A stretch of 64,000 bases of DNA from a bacterium BMS3Abin02 (GTDB lineage: Bacteria; Actinomycetota; Acidimicrobiia; Spongiisociales; UBA4744): contig BDSU01000026.1 of NCBI GenBank assembly GCA_002897675.1, positions 1 through 64,000 on the forward strand, given 5' to 3'. Under the pieces are notes generated by a model. The model was given only the letters and a program-made list of their open reading frames with translations. It was not told where the DNA came from and made no database searches. Below are positions 24,751 to 33,262 of this stretch, piece by piece. Positions within the stretch are counted from its first letter, which is position 1; each line of letters starts with the position of its first letter. The translations under genes and the position numbers were made by a program.

Positions 24751-26100
24751 TCAGTGGAGAACGTCCTCCCCTGCCTGCGTGACCTTGGTGATGAGGTCGT
24801 CGACAGAAGCGCTCCCGTCAACGATTCCCTCTGCATTCTCGTTGAACACGCCGACCACGTCATTGAAGCCGGGAACGAAGCCCCAGCGATGTGCGTACGC
24901 GGAACCGGCAACGAACGCATTCAGGTCGGGATGCGAAGCGATCCAGTCGGCGGACACCGACTTGCGGGCCGGCATCACGTTGAACGCATTCGTCCATGCA
25001 AGCGATCCCTTTGCATTGGTCAAGTATTCGACGAACGCCCACGAGGCATCGGGGTTCTTGGCACCTTCGGCAACACCGTAACAAACTGTGAATGCGAACG
25101 TGCCCATTCCCGCAGGGCCGGCAGGGAGCTCCGCAACGGCGAAGTTCTTGTCCGGGAAGGCGTCTTGCAGGTATCCGACGATCCAGTTGCCCTCGATCGT
25201 CATGGCTGCCTTGCCTTGCCCAAAGGCCTCACCGGCCCATCCGGCATCGACGGCCTGGGGCTTGATGAAGGACCCGGCGGCATACTGGTCGGCGACGAAC
25301 TGGAGCGCAGTGCGCGCCGCATCGTTGTCCAGTGTGATCTTCGTCACGGCGTCGTCGGTGAGAGCCACTCCGGCCTGGAACAAGAACACGCCCCAGCGCG
25401 GGTACTCGACCCCCATGGTGAGTCCGGCCTGCGCATCGCCGGCGGCTATCGCTGCGACGTCACCGGTGGTGAGTGTGGCTGCCGCAGCCTCGAGTTCGTC
25501 CCACGTGGTCGGCACGTCGACACCGGCTGCTGCCAGCACGTCAGGGTCGTACACGAGGGCGAGGGTCGAGAAGTCCTTCGGTGGGCAATACCACGTACCG
25601 TTGAACGTGAATGCGTTACGCAACGACGGGTAGATGTCGTCCGGATCGCTCAACGCTCCATCCGGCACAGGAGCCAACACACCGGCATCGGCAAGGTCCG
25701 GCAGCTTGAAGCTGTCCACGTAGAAGACATCGGGTGGAGCGCCCGAGGCCAACGCTGCCTGAAGTGCGACATCGAACTCCGCCTGCGCCTGGAACTCGGC
25801 GTTCGCTCCGGTGTCAGCCGAGAACTGGGCGACGAGGTCCGACAGCGCGGAGTTCTCCGCATCAGACGATGACCATCCCCATAGGGTGAGATCAACACCC
25901 TCGAGGGAAGGTTTCGGCGTTGCCTCCGTAGTCGAAGAAGCTCCAGACCCGGCGGCAGTCGTCGTCGTCGCCTGCGTAGTCGAAGAAGCTCCAGACCCGG
26001 TGGCAGTCGTGGTCGTCGCCTCGCTTCCGCTAGTGCTGCTGCACGCCGCGGCTGTCAGGGCCAAGACGAGCAGGAACATGATCCATTTGGATCGTTTCAT
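24751..26100 (-). CDS. Sugar ABC transporter substrate-binding lipoprotein
   Basis: Family-1-type extracellular solute-binding protein anchored as a lipoprotein. The signal MKRSKWIMFLLVLALTAAAC has the lipobox TAAAC. A Thr/Ser/Gly linker holds two near-identical units (TTTTATGSGASSTT and TTTTAAGSGASSTT), then the LTLWGWSSSDAEN lobe and MTIEGNWIVGYLQD. I use the ATG at 26100, 7 bases after GAGGAG; the longer frame adds 13 residues before the signal. It binds the disaccharide fed to the GH65 enzyme; the exact sugar is unknown. Confidence 0.9.
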   Translation of the reverse strand: MKRSKWIMFLLVLALTAAACSSTSGSEATTTTATGSGASSTTQATTTTAAGSGASSTTEATPKPSLEGVDLTLWGWSSSDAENSALSDLVAQFSADTGANAEFQAQAEFDVALQAALASGAPPDVFYVDSFKLPDLADAGVLAPVPDGALSDPDDIYPSLRNAFTFNGTWYCPPKDFSTLALVYDPDVLAAAGVDVPTTWDELEAAAATLTTGDVAAIAAGDAQAGLTMGVEYPRWGVFLFQAGVALTDDAVTKITLDNDAARTALQFVADQYAAGSFIKPQAVDAGWAGEAFGQGKAAMTIEGNWIVGYLQDAFPDKNFAVAELPAGPAGMGTFAFTVCYGVAEGAKNPDASWAFVEYLTNAKGSLAWTNAFNVMPARKSVSADWIASHPDLNAFVAGSAYAHRWGFVPGFNDVVGVFNENAEGIVDGSASVDDLITKVTQAGEDVLH

Positions 26101-26151
26101 GCCATTTCTCCTCTCCTTTTCCACCTCGGTGGCTTCCACCTTGGCGGCGGG

Positions 26152-28293
26152 TTACTCCGGCCGAGAACCCTGTGTGAGCAATCGCTCGTGACGCACGTTG
26201 TGATGTATGAACGAGAAACCCAGTGAATCCCAGTGATCAGGCAGTCGGGCGGATGTCATAGGCGTGTCGCCATCGAGACACAACCCACCGAACCCGAACA
26301 GGGCGGCTTGGAGAACTCCACCCTGTGTCGCGGCATGGATGCCCTGAGCGCCATGGACCATCGCATCGTCGTGATCGATCGCGACCGCCCGGACGAAGTA
26401 GTCATATGCAGTCCCGGGACGACCGATCCGAGATGCCACCAACGAGTGCATGGCCAGGCTGAGCGACGATCCGTGATCAGTGATCGGCGCGTAGAAGTCG
26501 AAGGCGGCCGCGAGAGCACCGGGAACGGTGCCGTGCTCGTCGAGAAGTGCGAGTGCCATGAGCACGTCGGCCTGCTTGACCAACTGGATCTCCTGCGCAC
26601 GCTTGTCGCCGAACAGTTCGTACAGGGACTGGCGGCTCGGATGAAAGGCCGCGACGTCCACGACGTCCAGGTTGAAGAAACCCTCGTGCTCCTCCCATAC
26701 GCCCGCATCGTCTCTTCGAAGCACGAGGAGGTCCGCCAGATCTCCGTATCGGGCCAGGTCCTCGCCTTCGATCGACAGAGCCTGGAGCAGCGTCCGCAAC
26801 TTCGCGGGATCCGCGTCATCGAGCCAGGCGGCTGTGGCGGGCGTCTGCCGAAGCTGCCATGCCGCCATTGCGTTCGTGAAGAAGGAGTCGTTGACGTGCT
26901 CGTGATACTCGTTGGGACCGATCACGTTGCGGATATGGGCGCCGTCCGATCCGATCTCGAGTCGACTGGCCCAGTATTTGGCGCCGTCGAGGATCATCTC
27001 GGTGCCGTACTGCACCATGAACGCGTCGTCACCCGACCACCGGTGATAGTGATTGGCAGCCCATGCAACGCAGGCGGTGATGTGCTCCTCGAGCTCGCCG
27101 GTCCAGATGCGAATCCGTTCCCCATCCTCCTTTCGACCCCACTCAGGAGTGACTTCGTCGCCGGTGCCTGCGGCTTCCCACGCATAGAACGCTCCCTGGC
27201 GTCCCAATCGGGCTGCCTTCTGCCGGGCGCTCGTGAGGCCTCTGTGCCGGTAGCGCAGATGTGTGGCCGCCAGATCGGGTTGAGCGATCGTGAGGTAGGG
27301 CACGACGTATATGTCTGTATCCCAGAACACATGATGGCGATAGCCGTATCCCGAAAGCAGCCGGGCGCCGATACTGCCCCGAGTGTCTTTTGGTGGCGCG
27401 GCCGCGATCAGATGGAATGCAGCGAATCGAAGTGCGCGTTCGGCTTGGGGGTCGCCTCCGACGTCGATCCGGCTGCTCTCCCAGCGTCGCGACCAGTGGG
27501 GGGTCGAGGCCGCGACCACGGCGTCGAAGCCGGTACCGGGCGCCGCCACCCTGCCGTCCGGTCGGCCCGGGGCTGCGTAGCGGGCCATCTTCGTGAGCGT
27601 GCGGGAGCCGCCCGGCTTCAGCGTGAAGGTCCCCCGTAATCTGGGATGGGAAGCGTCACCCAACAGGCCGAGACCATCCAGGCCGGTCAGTCGGCATTGC
27701 ACGGTGAGGTCATGTGCACCGTCGACACTTCGAGCTGACAGCGACAGCGATTCGGTGTCGATCCGATCCCAACCGGTCGCATCCCAGAGTGCTCCGAAGG
27801 GGCCGGTCACCGAGGCATCGATTCCCGACTCGATGGTGATCGTCACCGGTTCCGTCAGTGCCGTGAAGGTCGCGTCGAGCGCCACGAGGCCCGGATCGTC
27901 CATGGAGGCGGTGCGGCGGAAGACGACTTTCACGACTCCGGTGTCGGCGCCTTTCCAGACCACCGTGCGGGTCACCACCCCGGTCCGCATGTCGAGGCGC
28001 CGTTCGAACCCGGCGGGAGGACGTCGGTCGAGCCGGAACGGCTCGCCATCGATCGTGATGATGATCCCGGTCCAATCGGGCACGGCCCCGAGCACCGGCA
28101 GGTCCCCTGGAGGAGTCACGAACAGACCATGAATGAACGTCGCAGGCTCCTGTCCTTCGAACCCTTCTTCGAAGGTGCCGACCGTGCCGAGGTACCCGTT
28201 GCCGACGGTGAAGAGGGAGGCTCTCCAGGGCACCATCTCGGGCACGAGGCGATCGTCGACGTACTCCCACGTGGACGAGCGGTGGTGCAGCAT
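26152..28293 (-). CDS. GH65 disaccharide phosphorylase
   Basis: Inverting phosphorylase of the maltose/kojibiose/trehalose phosphorylase family, 713 residues. The (alpha/alpha)6 core has FWDTDIYVVPYLTIAQPD, ITACVAWAANHY, the catalytic acid Glu near residue 462 in VIGPNEYHEHVNDSF, and the phosphate-site HPSRQS and HGAQGIHAA segments. It would split an alpha-glucosyl disaccharide with phosphate to beta-glucose 1-phosphate, which the beta-phosphoglucomutase then uses. The ATG at 28293 overlaps the LacI stop (TGATG). The linkage specificity cannot be read from sequence. Confidence 0.9.
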   Translation of the reverse strand: MLHHRSSTWEYVDDRLVPEMVPWRASLFTVGNGYLGTVGTFEEGFEGQEPATFIHGLFVTPPGDLPVLGAVPDWTGIIITIDGEPFRLDRRPPAGFERRLDMRTGVVTRTVVWKGADTGVVKVVFRRTASMDDPGLVALDATFTALTEPVTITIESGIDASVTGPFGALWDATGWDRIDTESLSLSARSVDGAHDLTVQCRLTGLDGLGLLGDASHPRLRGTFTLKPGGSRTLTKMARYAAPGRPDGRVAAPGTGFDAVVAASTPHWSRRWESSRIDVGGDPQAERALRFAAFHLIAAAPPKDTRGSIGARLLSGYGYRHHVFWDTDIYVVPYLTIAQPDLAATHLRYRHRGLTSARQKAARLGRQGAFYAWEAAGTGDEVTPEWGRKEDGERIRIWTGELEEHITACVAWAANHYHRWSGDDAFMVQYGTEMILDGAKYWASRLEIGSDGAHIRNVIGPNEYHEHVNDSFFTNAMAAWQLRQTPATAAWLDDADPAKLRTLLQALSIEGEDLARYGDLADLLVLRRDDAGVWEEHEGFFNLDVVDVAAFHPSRQSLYELFGDKRAQEIQLVKQADVLMALALLDEHGTVPGALAAAFDFYAPITDHGSSLSLAMHSLVASRIGRPGTAYDYFVRAVAIDHDDAMVHGAQGIHAATQGGVLQAALFGFGGLCLDGDTPMTSARLPDHWDSLGFSFIHHNVRHERLLTQGSRPE

Positions 28294-29315
28294 CAACGAT
28301 CCGACTGCATGGCCGGATTGGTGCTGGCACGTACGATGAGTTCAGGTACCAAGGTTCCCGAGCGACGTGACGCGTCGGCAGCCTTGTCGAGACACTCGAC
28401 CAGCATCTCGATGACCAGTACACCGACTGATTCCATCGGCTGGCGGATGCTGCTGAGTGGTGGAGCGGAAAAGGCCGCACTCGGGATGTCGTCGAAGCCG
28501 ACCACCGCCACATCGCCACCGACCTCCAGACCGGCGTCGCGGATCGCGCTCATCGCGCCGAGCGCGAGGGCGTCCTGGACCGCAACCACCGCAGTCGGAG
28601 GTTTGTCGAGGCGCAGGAGTTGCTCCATCGCTTCGGTGCCTGGTGCAACTCCGTTCTCGGCGCGCACGGTGAGTTCGTCACGGGCAGCGATCCCCGCGTC
28701 TTTCAGACCAAGGTGGTATCCGGCTGCTCGTTCGTCACCGGTGATGGATCCTTCGGGCCACCCGATCAGGGCGATGTCGTGATGGCCCGTCTCAACGAGG
28801 TGAGCCACCGCCTGTCGCACGCCCGCGCGCCCATCCACGTCGACCCACGGGTGCTCGTCGGGAAAGTCGGTGCGGCCGAACGTAACGAAGGGAAACGTGA
28901 CGTCGAGGAGATATGTGATCCGGTCGTCGTTGCGGCCGGTGCCCGATATCACGAAGCCGTCGACGGCACCGCGGCGAATCATCTCCCGGTAGGCGTCGAC
29001 CTGGGTCTGGCCGGGTCTGGGCGCGAACAGCACGATGTCCAGATCCGCTTTTCCGGCCCGCTCGACCATACGGTGGAGAAAGACGTCCAGAGCGAACCCG
29101 TCGGTCACTCCAGGTATCTCGTATCCGATCGAGAACGTGCGCTGCTGCTGGAGGGCCCTGGCGGCACGGCTGGGTTCATATCCGAGCTGCGCGATCACGG
29201 CGGTAACGCGTTCACGTGTGTCTGGGGCCACTACATCCGGAGAATTCAACACATTGGAGACTGTGGCGGCGGACACTCCGGCTGCCCTGCCGACGTCCTT
29301 GATCGTGACCCGCAT
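28293..29315 (-). CDS. LacI-family repressor of the disaccharide operon
   Basis: A 340-residue regulator: an N-terminal LacI HTH (VTIKDVGRAAGVSAATVSNV, about 3-22), hinge, then a periplasmic-binding-type sensor domain. It is the first gene of the minus-strand operon and overlaps the GH65 start. I chose the ATG at 29315, preceded by AGGGGA; the longer frame would begin inside the operator. It probably represses its own operon through the paired AAACGTTT sites at 29325-29355 and is relieved by the sugar. Confidence 0.9.
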   Translation of the reverse strand: MRVTIKDVGRAAGVSAATVSNVLNSPDVVAPDTRERVTAVIAQLGYEPSRAARALQQQRTFSIGYEIPGVTDGFALDVFLHRMVERAGKADLDIVLFAPRPGQTQVDAYREMIRRGAVDGFVISGTGRNDDRITYLLDVTFPFVTFGRTDFPDEHPWVDVDGRAGVRQAVAHLVETGHHDIALIGWPEGSITGDERAAGYHLGLKDAGIAARDELTVRAENGVAPGTEAMEQLLRLDKPPTAVVAVQDALALGAMSAIRDAGLEVGGDVAVVGFDDIPSAAFSAPPLSSIRQPMESVGVLVIEMLVECLDKAADASRRSGTLVPELIVRASTNPAMQSDR

Positions 29316-29324
29316 GTGTCCCCT

Positions 29325-29355
29325 AAAACGTTTCAAGCGATACTTGAAACGTTTT
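29325..29355. promoter_or_regulatory. Double LacI-type operator
   Basis: A perfect 13-bp inverted repeat, AAAACGTTTCAAG (29325-29337), CGATA, CTTGAAACGTTTT (29343-29355). Each arm itself holds the palindromic AAACGTTT core of LacI/MalR operators, so this may be two tandem operator sites. It overlaps the -10 box and the predicted start point. Confidence 0.8.
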
Positions 29356-29380
29356 TAGTCGACAATCGTCACGGTGTCAA
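29352..29380 (-). promoter_or_regulatory. Disaccharide operon promoter
   Basis: Minus strand: TTGACA (29380-29375), a 17-base spacer, then TAAAAA (29357-29352). The -35 box is perfect. The -10 box lies inside the LacI operator, so repressor binding would block polymerase. Confidence 0.65.
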
Positions 29381-29539
29381 ACAAGTTCTTCGGAAATGAG
29401 CGGCGTCTGGTGATCGATGGGATGTGACAGGGACCCTGCCAATCCGGCCGCGTACCACGTCTTCACAACGGAGAGCGTCTGTCTGTGGGAACGAGCCTCG
29501 TCCACGTGGGTGAGCTGCTCGTGGGGCCGCTGTTGTCAA

Positions 29540-29877
29540 CGTTTCGGGTGTTGACGCCGGTGGTCTGGACGCGCCGTCGCGGATCCATGTCGAGAGCCGA
29601 GGCTGGTGGCCATGCCACCCAGTGGTGTATGAGTGATACCGCGGCGGTCTCGCAGTCTGCTTTTCAGCCGATTGCCGGTTCGAGTTGGGGTCACCTCCTC
29701 GGGGAGCTCGTCTGGCTTGTTGTCGATGGGCCGGATGCGGGCTTGGGTGAGCGTGCCGAGGCGCATGTGTCTGCGGGCGATGGCCCATTCGTCGTGTTGT
29801 TCGGCGAGGAGGGCTCCGACGAGGCGGATGATCGAGGGCCGGATGGGTTGAGTTCCAGCGTCGCCAACGCACCGCAT
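29540..29877 (-). pseudogene. IS256-family transposase C-terminal remnant
   Basis: The frame reads PSIIRLVGALLAEQHDEWAI then ARRHMRLGTL, which is the conserved C-terminal end of IS256/mutator transposases (SVIRLVGA-LxEQxDEWxxxRRY). Everything upstream, including the DDE core, is missing. No inverted repeats are clear. A dead fragment between the LacI operon and the membrane-protein gene. Confidence 0.65.
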
Positions 29878-29987
29878 TTCAACATCCGGTTCGAACTCTC
29901 ACTGCTGGAACTCAAGGTTTTGTCATGTCGAGCAACGGACTCGGCGTCGAGAGGGAGACTCACGGCTGACCATCGGAGTTCAGGTCT

Positions 29988-30917
29988 ATGATTCGGAACG
30001 TGACATTGAGGATGGCGTCGGTGCAGGGGGAAGACGAGAGCCATTTGACACGTCGGCTCGGGGTGGTGTTGTTCGCTCTCGGAATCGGCGTTGCGGCGGC
30101 GACGTTGCTTGGCCCGCTCGTGTTCGACCTGATCCGTTATCACGTGGTCGATGAGGTTCTCAACCAGGTAGTCGGCAGCGACGCCATCGGGCTCCTCCTG
30201 GTGGTACCGGCGGCGCTGGCGGCCGGAATGCTCACCCTGCGGGGCCATCCCGCCGGCCCGGTCATGGCTCTTGCCCCCGCCGGCTATGCCGTCTACGTCT
30301 ACACGCAGCTCGCCATTGGTGGAGAGTTCGCATCCCAGCCGGGAAACAGCGAACGGTTCTTCCCTCTCTTCCTCGCCATCTTCCTTCTCGGGGGAGCGGC
30401 AATCGTCATGGCCTGGAAGACGGTCGACGATCGGCAACTGCCCGAGCCGTCCGCTGGAATGCGACGGACGGCGTCGACGGTGCTGTTCCTCCTGGCGACA
30501 TTCATGACGCTCGGCTTGCACCTCCCTGGCCTGGTCGACGTGATCGGCGGTAAGCCCTACGGCATCGAATACACGCAGAGCCCGGCCGTGTTCTGGATCG
30601 TCAAGTTGATGGACCTCGGCATCGTCGTACCTGTCGCACTCATCACCGGCATCGGCGTACTGCGCGGAGTCACATGGGCGAACAAGCTCATGTACGCGGT
30701 GATCGGATGGGGCGCGCTTCTCGGCACCGCTGTTGCCGGTATGGGAGTGGTCATGGTCGTCAACGGTGATCCAGCCGCATCATTGGTAGGTACGGCCGTG
30801 TTCATCGGTTTCAGCCTTGCACTCCTGGCTCTTGCCGTGTGGCTGTTCATGCCCTTGTTCGCCGTGCCTGAAACAACCATCTCAGAGGAGCGACCGGGCT
30901 CTTCGGAGGTGCCATGA
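29988..30917 (+). CDS. Multi-pass membrane protein of unknown function
   Basis: A 309-residue protein with roughly eight hydrophobic helices (for example LGVVLFALGIGVAAATLLGP, LFLAIFLLGGAAIVMAWKT and WAGVVL-like C-terminal repeats), a cytosolic N-terminus with acidic residues and a short charged tail. No catalytic or transport motif is recognised. It has its own start (ATG 29988, GGAG about 12 bases before) and is not in an obvious operon; it is flanked by IS256 and IS3 remnants. Confidence 0.6.
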   Translation: MIRNVTLRMASVQGEDESHLTRRLGVVLFALGIGVAAATLLGPLVFDLIRYHVVDEVLNQVVGSDAIGLLLVVPAALAAGMLTLRGHPAGPVMALAPAGYAVYVYTQLAIGGEFASQPGNSERFFPLFLAIFLLGGAAIVMAWKTVDDRQLPEPSAGMRRTASTVLFLLATFMTLGLHLPGLVDVIGGKPYGIEYTQSPAVFWIVKLMDLGIVVPVALITGIGVLRGVTWANKLMYAVIGWGALLGTAVAGMGVVMVVNGDPAASLVGTAVFIGFSLALLALAVWLFMPLFAVPETTISEERPGSSEVP

Positions 30918-31031
30918 CTGAGCGAACGGCCGCGACCCGGGTGTGATGACCCCCTCTGTGTCAACCTTTGGTGAGACAGGTCGTGGATGTGAATTACTGT
31001 CTTGGGAGGGCGACGAGAGGAGAGATGCTGG

Positions 31032-31466
31032 ATGTCTGTTGCTGCAGAGGATCGGCCGGTTGGCCCTGTGGGCCGGGTGGCCGATCCGGATCCTGAGGTT
31101 GTGGAGCGGGCGAAGCGCCGGTCGTATTCGGCGAGGTACAAGTTGGAGATCCTCGCCGAGTATGAGGGTTTGGATCGTGACGCCAAGGGTGCCCTGTTGC
31201 GCAGGGAGGGTTTGTATACGTCGTTGATCTCGGAGTGGCGTAAGCAACGCGACCGGGGGGCGCTCGCGGCGTTGGCTGCGAAACCGGGACGGGTACCGGT
31301 CGGTCCGGTCGAGCGGGAGAACGTCCGGTTGCGCCGTCGTGTCGGGCGGCTCGAGGAAGAGTTGGGGACGGCCCGTCGGGTGATCGAGGTGCAGGGAGGG
31401 CTCTCAGCGCTGTTGGGCGAGCTCGCCACCGACAGCGCTCACAAGATTGGCGGCGAGGCGAAGTGA
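31032..31466 (+). CDS. IS3-family transposase OrfA
   Basis: A 144-residue HTH protein. [20 protein letters not shown] then [20 protein letters not shown] is the typical OrfA helix-turn-helix, followed by a leucine-rich coiled coil ([20 protein letters not shown]). The stop overlaps the orfB GTG, where IS3 elements often make a fused OrfAB. It is intact but has no functional orfB partner. Confidence 0.75.
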   Translation: MSVAAEDRPVGPVGRVADPDPEVVERAKRRSYSARYKLEILAEYEGLDRDAKGALLRREGLYTSLISEWRKQRDRGALAALAAKPGRVPVGPVERENVRLRRRVGRLEEELGTARRVIEVQGGLSALLGELATDSAHKIGGEAK

Positions 31467-31690
31467 TCGACGACGCGATCGGCGAGTTGGCCCCGATGGT
31501 GGGTGTCAGCGCGGCGTGTGTGGCGCTGGGGCGTCCCCGAGCTACCCATTATCGCCGGCATCGCAAAAGCCCCCTGCCTGCGAAACGCGAACGGGTTGCG
31601 GCACCACAGTCTCGGGCACTTGACGATGTTGAACGCAAAGAGATACTGCGGGTCCTTCACGAACCCGACCATGTCGACGAGGCGCCGGGC
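31463..31690 (+). pseudogene. IS3-family transposase OrfB, truncated
   Basis: Only about 75 residues of real OrfB remain: IGELAPMVGVSAACVALGRP, then RATHYRRHRKSPLP and RKEILRVLHEPDHVDEAP. After that the reading no longer matches transposases, and the DDE integrase core is absent. The frame stays open to 32056 but its sequence is unrelated. Confidence 0.7.
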
Positions 31691-32280
31691 GTTGCAGGCT
31701 CTGGTGCTCCGATCCCGAGCGTGATGTTTCCCATGAGCGGCACTACAGGGAACAGTTCGAGCAAACGTGCTCCTGCCACGTGGAGCGAGCGGAATTGGTG
31801 GGCCGGGGACATTCGCCATGTGGACATTTCCCGTGCGCCGGCGTGCGACAAGACGGAGCGCGACGCGCTGGACGAGGGCGGATCTCGAGAGCCCGGCTTC
31901 CATCCATGGCAGGGACTTTCGTTTTCGCATTGCAGTCTCGGCCGCGATCAGGTCAGCCTTCGAACGGGTTCGGGTTCACCGACAGGAGGGCTCCGGCTGG
32001 TGACATGGCGGCGTCGACGGGTCCTGAAAGAGCGGTCAGGCCATCCGACCCCATGATCGCGATACGTGGGAGCAGGCCGGCTCTGACGGCGGCGAAGACC
32101 GTTCATACCCTCGTCTGGTCCAGTGTCGAGGCGGCAGTCGGTTACCTGCTCGTCGGCTGACAGGGTGCGGTGGCGACCATGGCGGTGAGTTTTGTTCGAG
32201 TGATCCCCCGATGAGGTCACAGGTCCAGCTGCCGTCGTCGGTTCGCCAGGCATGAAACCCGCCCGTGCTACCTTTTGGGC
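31691..32280. other. Decayed interval after the IS3 fragment
   Basis: No gene is supported. Frames on both strands overlap without recognisable domains. One plus-strand run (about 31740-31850) reads HYREQFEQTCSCHVERAEL then GRGHSPCGHF across frames, suggesting a broken gene of unknown type. Confidence 0.45.
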
Positions 32281-33045
32281 ATGGTCGTGCGTGTCGAGGA
32301 TACTGGTGGACTGGGGCCCGTCGAGGTGGAGATCGCCGCCGGCGGGGGACCGGTCACGCCGGCGAGCCGGGTGATGGTACGGGCCGTTGGTCGCTGTCGC
32401 GGGCTCCTTTCCGGCGTCGGCATCGACTGGGGCACCGGTACCGGACTCCTCTCGATCGCCGCGGCTCGCATCCCGGCGGTGACCTCCATCGTCGCCATCG
32501 AACGGGATCCCGAGGCGGTGGCGAACGCCCGTCGGAACGTCGATCGCAACGGTGTCGCCAACCGGGTCGTCGTCGTCCAGGCCGACCTCTTTACCGCCTA
32601 CGATCCCGACGACCGGGATCTCCTCGAACGGCTCATCGGCCGCGTCGACTTCCTCATCGCCAACCCGCCGGCCTCCGATGACGGGGACGGGCTGGAGTGG
32701 CGCCGCCGGGTCCTCGACGGCGCCCGGCCGCTCCTCGAGCCCGGTGCCGTCATCCTCCTTCAGGTGTCGTCTCACTACGGAGACGAGCGGATCCGGGGCC
32801 TCGCCGACGTCGGTGGCTACCGGTTCGTCGAGACGGTGGAGCGTTCTCCGCGAACACCGTTCGACCTCTCTCGCGACGATCTGCGTCGGGCTCTCGACGT
32901 CTACGTCGCCGAAGAGCGCCGAGGCGGCCGACCGTACCGGTTCTATCTCGCCGATGGGTCCGTCGTCGATGCCCGGCAAGTCGCCGCCGGGGCGGGCCCT
33001 CCACTCACGAGCTGGCAGGCCCACCGTTTCGAACGTACCGACTGA
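32281..33045 (+). CDS. SAM-dependent methyltransferase (RsmC/PrmC-like)
   Basis: A 254-residue class I methyltransferase. SAM-binding motif I is GIDWGTGTGLLSIAA, acidic motif II is VAIERDPEAVANARRN, and motif IV is FLIANPPASD. The NPP[A/Y] tetrad is typical of enzymes that methylate exocyclic amines of bases or glutamine. The target is not evident; small-molecule, rRNA or protein targets are possible. ATG at 32281. It stands alone. Confidence 0.75.
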   Translation: MVVRVEDTGGLGPVEVEIAAGGGPVTPASRVMVRAVGRCRGLLSGVGIDWGTGTGLLSIAAARIPAVTSIVAIERDPEAVANARRNVDRNGVANRVVVVQADLFTAYDPDDRDLLERLIGRVDFLIANPPASDDGDGLEWRRRVLDGARPLLEPGAVILLQVSSHYGDERIRGLADVGGYRFVETVERSPRTPFDLSRDDLRRALDVYVAEERRGGRPYRFYLADGSVVDARQVAAGAGPPLTSWQAHRFERTD

Positions 33046-33262
33046 AGGCCGTCGCGACCTGACGTCTCTGCCGGAACAGGTGGCCGCCAGGAGCCGATAT
33101 CGCGCCGGACCACGAGCCGGGATGATTCCGCTCGCAAGTCGGCTGCTTCGGTGGCGCTTCGCGCGTATCTTCTCCGGCTCCGGCATCGCAGTCACCGGAC
33201 AAAGCGCCGTGCCGGATGTGACCGGGTCGCCGTCGCGAGGCTCGATGCCGCCGGGCACCCCG

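Larger units (their letters stand above)
30944..31690 (+). mobile_element. IS3-family element, 3'-truncated
   Basis: An IS3-type element with an intact orfA (31032-31466) and a broken orfB (from 31463). The region before orfA (from about 30944, starting TGATGACCCCCTCTGTGTCA) may be the left end. Homology in orfB stops near 31690 and no right inverted repeat was found. It is not expected to move by itself. Confidence 0.6.

Noticed and set aside
26233-27639. A 468-codon plus-strand frame across the GH65 gene
   Set aside because: Antisense shadow; the minus strand has full GH65 motifs.
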